In this document: piece by piece, positions 16,101-25,100 of the stretch
Layout of the letters: every line of letters begins with the position of its first letter
Numbering within the stretch: position 1 is the first letter of the stretch
From: a virus
Length of the DNA: 34,183 nucleotides
Reading direction: 5' to 3' (one strand)
Virus record (IMG/VR): IMGVR_UViG_3300036980_000349
Coordinates: 1 to 34,183 of that record
Program-made: the position numbers and the translations under genes
The notes under the pieces: model-generated
Database searches by the model: none
Told to the model about the DNA's origin: nothing
The model's input: the letters and a program-made list of their open reading frames with translations, nothing else

Positions 16101-19100
16101 ATGAAGCTATTTCGGGCACTCTTCCCCGAGAAGTGACTGCTGAGTTTAATGCAATGCGGCAGGCAATTGAAAGCGCGACTGTTGTAGTTGAAGCGAGACA
16201 CCTACCCGCCCTTCAACTCGTATTAGATACTGTGAAGAAGTTAGAAATGACAACGCGGGAGTTTGCGGGGGGTAGCCTTTATCGGGCTCCTCGGGGCTTG
16301 ACTCCTGAGTGGTTAACTGAGAAGTTAGGCATTAGAACGGGTGCGGAGCCCTTTGCCTTTGGTGGATTCGGTCTTGAGGAATCACTAACTGCCTACACTC
16401 CTGTTGGAGGTCAAAAAATCTCTGCCATGGGGAGGTACTTTAGAAAGGTTGGTGAGGAGATCGAGGAGTACTTCCAAATGATCGGCGCACAGTTAAAGCC
16501 GACTGCCGCCCAAGCCGCTTTCCCCGGTAATTTAGAAGTCGTGGACATTGGGCTAAGAAAGATTCAAGGGGGAGTTGTTAAATCCCTGGAGTACACGATT
16601 GATCAGCTTGCTAGACATGAAATGCCCGTTCAAATGTTTGAGCCCACTATAACAGAGTACTTCCCAAAATTAATTGAAAGACTTGGGATTGCAAAACAAG
16701 CCGCGGGGGCCCCAGGGCATCGTCCTGATGTGGCTGCTTTAGACCTTACTTTAGGTAATACCAAACGTCAACTCGAAGTTGTCCAAGCCTTATATCGCGA
16801 ATTATTTGCAATAGTAAAGAGTGGAAAACCGATAACTGATGAAGTTTTCCAATCTATGGAAGCAAAAGCAAAAAGACTGAGTAACACCTTCAAGCGGGAC
16901 CTGATTGTTGACGTGGATACGTTGTTAAATAAACTTCGTCAATACATCCGCTTCGGAGAGGCAGTTCCTGAAGTAGTGCAGCAAGCGTTAAAACTTCCCG
17001 CAAAGACCGGCGGAGTTCGCTCCGGTATTTTTGAATTACTTACCGGTACTCCAACGGGCGCTCCCGGCGAAAAACCTTTCCTTGAGACCCTACAACCTGA
17101 GGCCCTCCTGCGACTTGAACATGGACTTTCAACAGCCAAGGCTGACGCAATAGCGAATCCTAGACTCCCCGAAAAGGTTTTGAATGGAATTCTTTGGAAG
17201 ATTGAAAAAGCCCAAGGACTACTAGCAACTCGAATTACAAGTATGCCAGAATCTGCATGGCCTAAAGGACTTTACGAGCAACTAAGTCCCGAGTTCCAAA
17301 AGACAGTTGGGAGAGGCCTACCCGGCGCTACAAAAGAAAAGGCAAGCTTAGGAGATCTCTCTGAACTTGCCGCGGAAGCGCAAGCACAAGCCGAAAAAAT
17401 GGAGCAAGCAGAGAGATCGATCCCCAAGAAGATTAACGAAGTTACACCTCTTAAAGTTGCGGCCCTGAAGAATCAACGCAAGGAGATGGTCGATCAAATA
17501 CAGCAAACTAAGAAAGTTGTGAATGAGGAAGCTGAACAAGTTCAACCTACAAAAAAGGTTAAGACTCCGAAGAAGACCGCTTTTGAGGAACATGAAAACG
17601 CAGAAGCACGTGCCGCGGATAGGAAGGACTCAAAAACAGTTGAAGAGGCCGTTGAGAGCTTATTCGGCACTCCTGAAGGTACTGGAACCGGTGGCACAGT
17701 TAAGGGGCGGAATAAGTATCAAACGGGCCCCAACTCAATGGTTGATGTTACAAATCAGAGCCTTTCTCTCAAGAACCGCCTTGCCGAGCTGAGTGAACAG
17801 TTTAATATTTTTGGCCATGCGGTTTCAAGTACTGGGGTGCCCGTTAATACCTTCATGCAAGGTATGACTAGTATCACCCAAATGATCAACGGTGTCATTA
17901 AAGAAATGGCGACAATGGGGGGATTAGCTCCTACATTCGATACAATGGTTGAGAAGTTCAACGCGGAGTCTACTAGACCCCATCCAAAGACGCAAGCAGC
18001 TGGACTACCTCTCGCGTTCACTGCTAATCTTCTAGACGCAGCCCCCGATATTTCAGTTCCTACTCCCGTTAAAACTATTAGAACGCACTGGACTGAAATG
18101 GAGGATCTACGGAAGGAAATTGATGAAAATCGTGTGGCGTATTTAGCTGCCAGACAAGGCTTAACTACAGATGAGGGGGCAGGCGTCGGCGCTCAATCGC
18201 CAATGCATCAAGTATTGGAGAACACCCAAGCAAGACATATTGAATTGACGGATCGGTTAAAAGTCAAACGGCAAGAAATGATCGCTACGATGGACGTCCT
18301 CCTGAGTAAGGAAAACCTTGCCCAAGATATCTACAATCGTGAAATTTCAACCATCGAGCAGCTCGGTTATAAATATCAAATTTTGAAGGCCGGCGCTGAG
18401 ACGGGTACTGGAGCGATCGCTAGCCGCACGGCCCATTTAGAACCACTGCAACAAGCGGAGACGATTGCACGTGAAGCACTCGTGAGTAACGCTTGGAATC
18501 GCCCTGGTTCATTGGGGGAAACAGCAAATCCTTCATCTCCCTTCTTGAATCTTGAACAGCCCGCGATGTCTCCAGTCGATGTGATGCGTAAGATCTTTTC
18601 ACCTGCCGCATCTGGAGAGGATCCATTCGCACACCAAAAAAGAAACATCCAAACATTTGCGGAAATCTTTGGTGAGAACGCCCAGAAGATTGCGGAGATT
18701 TATGCAAAGCTGAATGAGTCCTTAAGGCTTGGGATTAAATTTCCTGAGTTTGACAAGACGTTTGGAGAGCGCACATCAAAAATGGCGAAAGAATTAGAGA
18801 CGATGGATGCCTATCTTCAAAAACACGGTATCTCTCAAGCAGCAGATGCAGATCGTGTGGCGCTTAATGATGTCCTCCAAAAAGAAACTGAGGACTTTCT
18901 AAGCTCCGGCTTATTCCCTGCTATCGAGCAAACTTATCGCAAAATTTCAAATGAAGCGAAAGTGCTGCGTGAAATACAGGTGGGCCAAGATTTCGTAGCG
19001 AAGATCAAGAAGAGCACCGAAGCTGTCGCGGGGATGCAAACTGAATTAAGTGCCCTAACTAAGACCCTTGAAAAATTCAAAGCGCAGGGAATGGGTGTAC

Positions 19101-22100
19101 AGTTTAAAATTCCTGCGTATGAGTATTCTCAAGAGAAGATCCACGAGGCCCAGAAAATGTTGTTCCAAGCGCAACGTGGAGGTGCTCCAGCATCTGAGCT
19201 AAAAGGTCTTGCTGATACAATTGCTGAAACTCAAGCGGCTAGCAAGAATATGTTATCTGTTTGGGATCGGTTGACCAATACCATCAAAACTTCTCGGAAT
19301 TCAATGGCTGAGTTGTTCATGTATCAAGTTCGTTGGTATTCGTCAATGATGGTGTTCTTTGCCATCTTTAACCGCATCTCTGAACTTTTCTCCAACATGG
19401 TGCACGCCCAGTTTGAAATTGAACGGGCTACGATCAACATGCGTGAGCATACAGGTGAAGTAGTCGCTAACTATGAACGCCTTCAATCCATTGCTCGTAC
19501 TGCCATCTTCGAGGGAATGGAGAAGTGGGGGTACACTGCCAAGGATGCCTCTGAGGCCCTCTACCAACTAGGTTCAGCCGGTTTAACCGCGAAGGAAGCT
19601 TTAGCTGCGTTGAATCCCTCACTTGCAATGGCGATGGGTACAACTGCGGATATGAGGGAATCAGTAAAGACTTTAGCTGGGTTATACAACGTCCTAAGCT
19701 CTTCAATGACTCCCCTTGATAGGCTATCTCAAAGTATTGGCCTTTCAACTGCCGCCGAAGCCAATGCCCTGTCGGATGCTGCACAAAAAGGTGCTACATT
19801 TCGGCACATCGCAGATACTCTAACTATGGTGTTCCGCGATCACCAGGTTGAGATGGGTGAACTGAACAAAGGGTATCAATTCGCCATCTCCTCATCCGAC
19901 TTAGCTGGTCTTTCATTTGAACAATTGTCCGCGATCTTAGCTGTACTTAATGATAACATGATTAAAAGTTCTCGAGCTGGTCGTGGGGTGAACCAAGCGA
20001 TAGCTCAACTGGCTAAAGATCCTTACGCCGTCTTCGGTTCGTTTAAACAAATGGCGCTTGCTATGGAAGACTCGATCCGAGCGTCTGATAAAGGTGCCGA
20101 GAAGTGGCAGCGCGTTCAGGATATCTTGTCTAATTGGGACTACTCGAAACTCAAAGACAAAAACATGTTCGAAGCGTTCGGTGAGCTTTCAAAAATGATC
20201 AATGCTACGGGGTTAGACATCGGCACCTTGAGTAGAATTTTAGAGAACTTTGGAATTCTAGGCGGACGCGCCGTTGCTCCGATGTTAAAGAATTGGTTTG
20301 ATATTGAACGTGAGTCTATTCGCCTTTCCATTTCAGCTGCCGATTCATCTGAAATGATGGCTACCAGGATGTCCAATACAGTAGAAAAAGGTCTTTTAAA
20401 AGTCAGTGCCTATTTTCAATCTGCGTTTTATGATGTTATCTCCATAACTGGAGTCTTCTCAAAAGCCGTCTTAGGCTCCTTTGCACAAATTGGAGAGTCC
20501 GCCTCCGGACTTGGAAAATCAATTAGCGCCTCCCTGCCGGCCTGGTCCACTGGGGGTGGATTCACTGGAGGCTTCATCGAAGGCGCCTTAAAAGTTGCTC
20601 CTACCGTACTCACCCTTGCCAGCGCATTCTGGTTATTAGGGGGAGCAGTTCCAAAAATCGGAGCAATTTTTCCTGCTATCGGTGCTCATGTACTTTCCGT
20701 TGGCACAAAGATTGGTGCACTAACTACTGTCCTATATCAGGCCGCTTCCGGTACAGTCGCTCTTGGGACAGCAGCACAGGCTGCAGATGTTGCGTTGTCA
20801 TTCTCCGGAATTGGAAAATTCCTCTTAGGAATCGGAGTTGTAATTGGTACATTCGCTTTAATGACCGGGGTCTTTAAAAGGTTTTTTGAAAGTTCAGAAG
20901 AGGCTCATGCAGCAGCTGAACAATCTGTCGCAAACTACAATGCGGAGCTGGCGAAGGGCATTCAGAAACAAAGAGAAGCGTGGACTCAAGCTACTTATAT
21001 CAACCAGACTCGGACTGCTCTTTTAAATCTAACTGCCGAAATGTCCGACAACGCGAAGGTCACTGAGGAAGTTTATCAACGCTACCGCCTATACGCTGTC
21101 TCTCTTGGAGCAACAACTGAAGTAGAGAAACAACGATTCGCAAACATTGGCGAGCTTAGGAAGTCTCTCACCACTCTTCAAGGTTCTGAGGAAGGAGTAT
21201 TAAAGGCCTCAAGAGAGCGGGCGTTCTTCGCGGTCAATTCAATACAAGCCGAAAAGTTATACGTAAAAGCTGTTGAAGATACTATCGCCGTAATTCAAAA
21301 ATTGCGTCAAGAGTTAGAGACAGTCAATAGATTAAAGGAGGTAGCTGCGAAGGGCACAGTGATTCTACCTTCAAGCCCCTGGGCTCCTGAGGGGTTATAT
21401 GGACCTCCAGATTCTGCCGCAGTCAATAAGCTTACATATACAGAGAAGGCTCTAAAAGCAGAGGAAGAAGCGAGGATTGAGGAGTTGAGACAATTAGGGC
21501 GGCAGCGACTAATGCGTGCAACTGTAGATGTTTTTCCTCCGGGTGTTATCGCATCTATTAAGGAGAAGGGGGAGAAAGACGGAGCGGAGGGAGAGAAGGC
21601 CGCTCTTGAAGCGTTCGATAAGGGAATGCAAGATGCTCTTAAAAATGTTGGTAGTAGAGAAGGGCTAGCCGCTCTCATATTTCCGTCTATAAAGGGAGAT
21701 ACGAAATTAGCAGGTGAACAACTTGACAACTTGCTCGCGGAGATGAAGAACAAAGGCCCTCTGTTTAGTAAGTATATGGCTTCGATGGCGACAGTTACTG
21801 GAATTCCGTTAGGAGCGCAAACACAAGCTCAAGCCATGCAGAAGACATTTGATGCGCACAATTCCGCGATGCAAAATAATATTGCATCCAAAGAAAAGTT
21901 AATCCAGATTGAGAATGACCGGCTCGTTCAAATTCAAAAAGCTAAGATTGTTGATATGGATGAAGTTGAGTCAATCATGTCCCGGACTGCAGCCTTGAGT
22001 GCTGAAGCTATTCAATTAGAAAAGACTAAAGCCGCCCAAGAAAGAAAGTTTCAACTCGACAAGCTTTCAACGAGCTCTCCTTTGTATAACGCGGAAGCTG

Positions 22101-25100
22101 CGAAGGTTGAGACAGAGCATAGAAAGAAAAACCTCGAACTCGAAGATAAAGCTTTAAAACAACGCAACGAGAATCAACGGATGTACGAGCAGATGCTCAC
22201 TGTTTGGTATAAGCAAACACTTCCCCAAATTAGAGAGAAGGGTCAATCACTTACGACAGGGCCCAGCGGCGCCTTAGAGGTGGTTAAACCTGGAGCGGCT
22301 GAAACAACTGAGCAAATGATAGACGCTCTGAAACCTAAGGTGAGAGTTACAAAAGAAAAGTTCCAAGAAATTGTAAATGAGTTAAAGCAACAAATGACTC
22401 AGTTTGGATTTGGGCCTGAAGTTGCAAAGATCTTCATGGCCTTGATAGCTCATGAGAGTAATTATGTTGAAACCGCGATAGGTATTCAAACGGATTATGG
22501 TAAAGCTCGCGGCCTCTTGCAGATTCTTCCTTCCAACCTTACTGCTATGGGGGTTAAAGAGTCTGACTTCTATGATGTTAGGAAAAACCTCAACGCAGGG
22601 GTTAAGATGCTCCAAGGGCTCGATTCTCGGTTTAATCTTGACCTTCGTAACTTTGCCGCGAAAAGTCCTCAAGAGCAAGAAGACACCGTCAAGATCATCG
22701 TCTCGGCTTGGAGTGCAGGTCCTGGACGCGTTAAGTCGGTAGCTCAAGGCATAGTTCCTAACATTAAGGAAACCCAAAATGAAGTGAAAGACGTTTTGAT
22801 GCATTGGGGGCGTTTAAAGGGTGTAGCGATTGGAACTGCTGATGTTATCAGATCCGATGCCGATGCGTTCATCCTAAAATTCCTGGAGAAGATGTCTACA
22901 CCGGGGGGTGGAGTTCTTGAGCTCCCAGCACAGTCTCGTGTAACACTTATCAAAGGATTCATTGAATTCTTCGCCCAAACTTTCGGCTCTCTTGATAAGT
23001 TAACTCCGGCCGTCAAAAATAAACTCCTTGAGTTCGGTCACTCCGCTGGAGTTTCAATCCAAGACTCAATGAAGATGTCCGTTGCTGGGATTGAAAAGAT
23101 GCTCGAAGCCGGGCAACTTGTATCGCCTGATGCACTTGAAAGATTTTATGATGCCCAACTCGACCGGTTTAAAGATGTGGGCAGTGCGCAGTTCGGCCAA
23201 AAGCAAATGAAGGATTTGGGTCAAAAGCAAATTCAGGCAATGTTACAGCAAGACTTTTTATTTGAGCCGGGCATGTTTGATCAAACCGCCGCTCAATTAA
23301 TGCGTATCACGGAGCGGTCTGGCCTCACCATGACTAAGCTTTATAATATGCTTACGTCCGGAATGAACCCTGAAGTGATGAAGAACATATTGAGGGGAAA
23401 TGAAAATGTAACCCTCGAGTTCTACCGTAACTTCATGTCCACCTTCGAGCGGGCTGGGAGGGTGCCCACAAAGTTATACGCTGCTTGGGAGAGCGCCATT
23501 GTTGAGATGCTCGGCATTGGCGATGATTTCACGGAAGCAACCCTTCGTAACTGGGCTGCGATCCTGAAAGAGCTTCCCGTAAAGAAATTGGGGGAGGATG
23601 CCGCTGCATTTGCGAAGTACTTCACTCTCCTAGCTGCTCGCAAAGACATCAAGACCGATGATCTTCGGTTGATGTCGAGCCTGATGCAGCAGTTTGGTGC
23701 ATCAGCCGATGAGATTTGGAAGGCCTTTGGAGATGTCGCCGATCAGCAGATCCGTCGTATTCGTGCAAGTTGGTATGAATCGGGATCTGGACTTAAGAAT
23801 GACCTCAAGGAGTCTGCAACTCTTGGGGATGCTCTTTGGTGGTCAATGACTAAGGGTGTCGCCGACTTCGCCTCAAAACTTCGCGATCCTTTTAAAATGC
23901 TTTCAGATACTGTTTCGGGGATCCTAGAGCAGACTCGCAGTACTATGGAAGAAATGTTCACTGATCTTGGTATGAGGCAACCTAAGACCTGGCAAGAATA
24001 CCAGAATAAGTTTGCAGAAGGGTTAATCAAGATTGGCGCCAAGAATATGTCTGAGCAAGTAATGAGCGGCATGACCGATATGATGGGTAGTGCCTTTGGA
24101 ATGTCACCTGAAACGATGGAGAAAATGGGCCTGAAGAAATCAACAGCCGCCCAACGCACATCTGAAGACGCAAAGAAGACAGCCGCTTCTGCCTCAAGTA
24201 TAGATTCCACACTAAAGTCCATGGTGCCTCCATCGGAAAGAACTGCAGCTGCAACTGTCAGTATTGATACTAAAATGGGTGCTGGATCTGGACTAGGATC
24301 CCCAGGTGCAGCTTCTGGTTGGCCAGCTAGTCCAACTCCTGGGCCTGGCGAAGGTGCATATGAGAGAGTTAATCAAGAAACATATAGAAAGTATCCAGAA
24401 CTAGATCCCTTGTACGAAAAAATGAAGAAAGAAGGAATTGTAACTGGGAGGAAGACATCAGATGAAAGAATCGGATCTGAGACTGACACTAAACTAACGT
24501 CAGAGTCTTCGTCAACTTCCGGAACATCAACTGGTGCGAGTGGGTTCTCTCTATCTAATATTCCAATTATTGGTCCGATCTTTTCAATCTTACAGTCGCT
24601 ATTCAGTGGTCTAGGTAGAATGATCGGATTTAGAACTGGTGGAATTGTTCCCGGGTTCGGTTTTGGAGATATAGTTCCTGCAATGTTAGAACCCGGCGAA
24701 GCTGTTATTCCTCGTTCCGTGGTTAGAAAGTATCAGGATGGGGGCGAAGCATCCTCTATCGATGAAGAAGCACTTCAAGAAATGATGATGCAGATGGTCG
24801 ATGCGCGAGTGAGCGACACCTTAGAACCTCTTCAAGAAAGAATGGATCCGCTTGCCTCAATCGGAGAGGGTAACTATGGCCCCGCATTTGAACGGCAGCT
24901 AGCTTTTCAAGATTACATGGATCGTGCCTCCGCCGCGGATAATCAAAAGAAGCTCGCAGAGTGGAACATGAACACGGCGAGAGATGTTCAAGCATTCCAG
25001 TCTCAACCGACATTAATGGGCACTTTAATGCAAATGGGTATGAGTACTCTTAAAATGGTGGGAAGTATGGGTGGGATGATGGCCTTGGGAGGTCTTGTTC

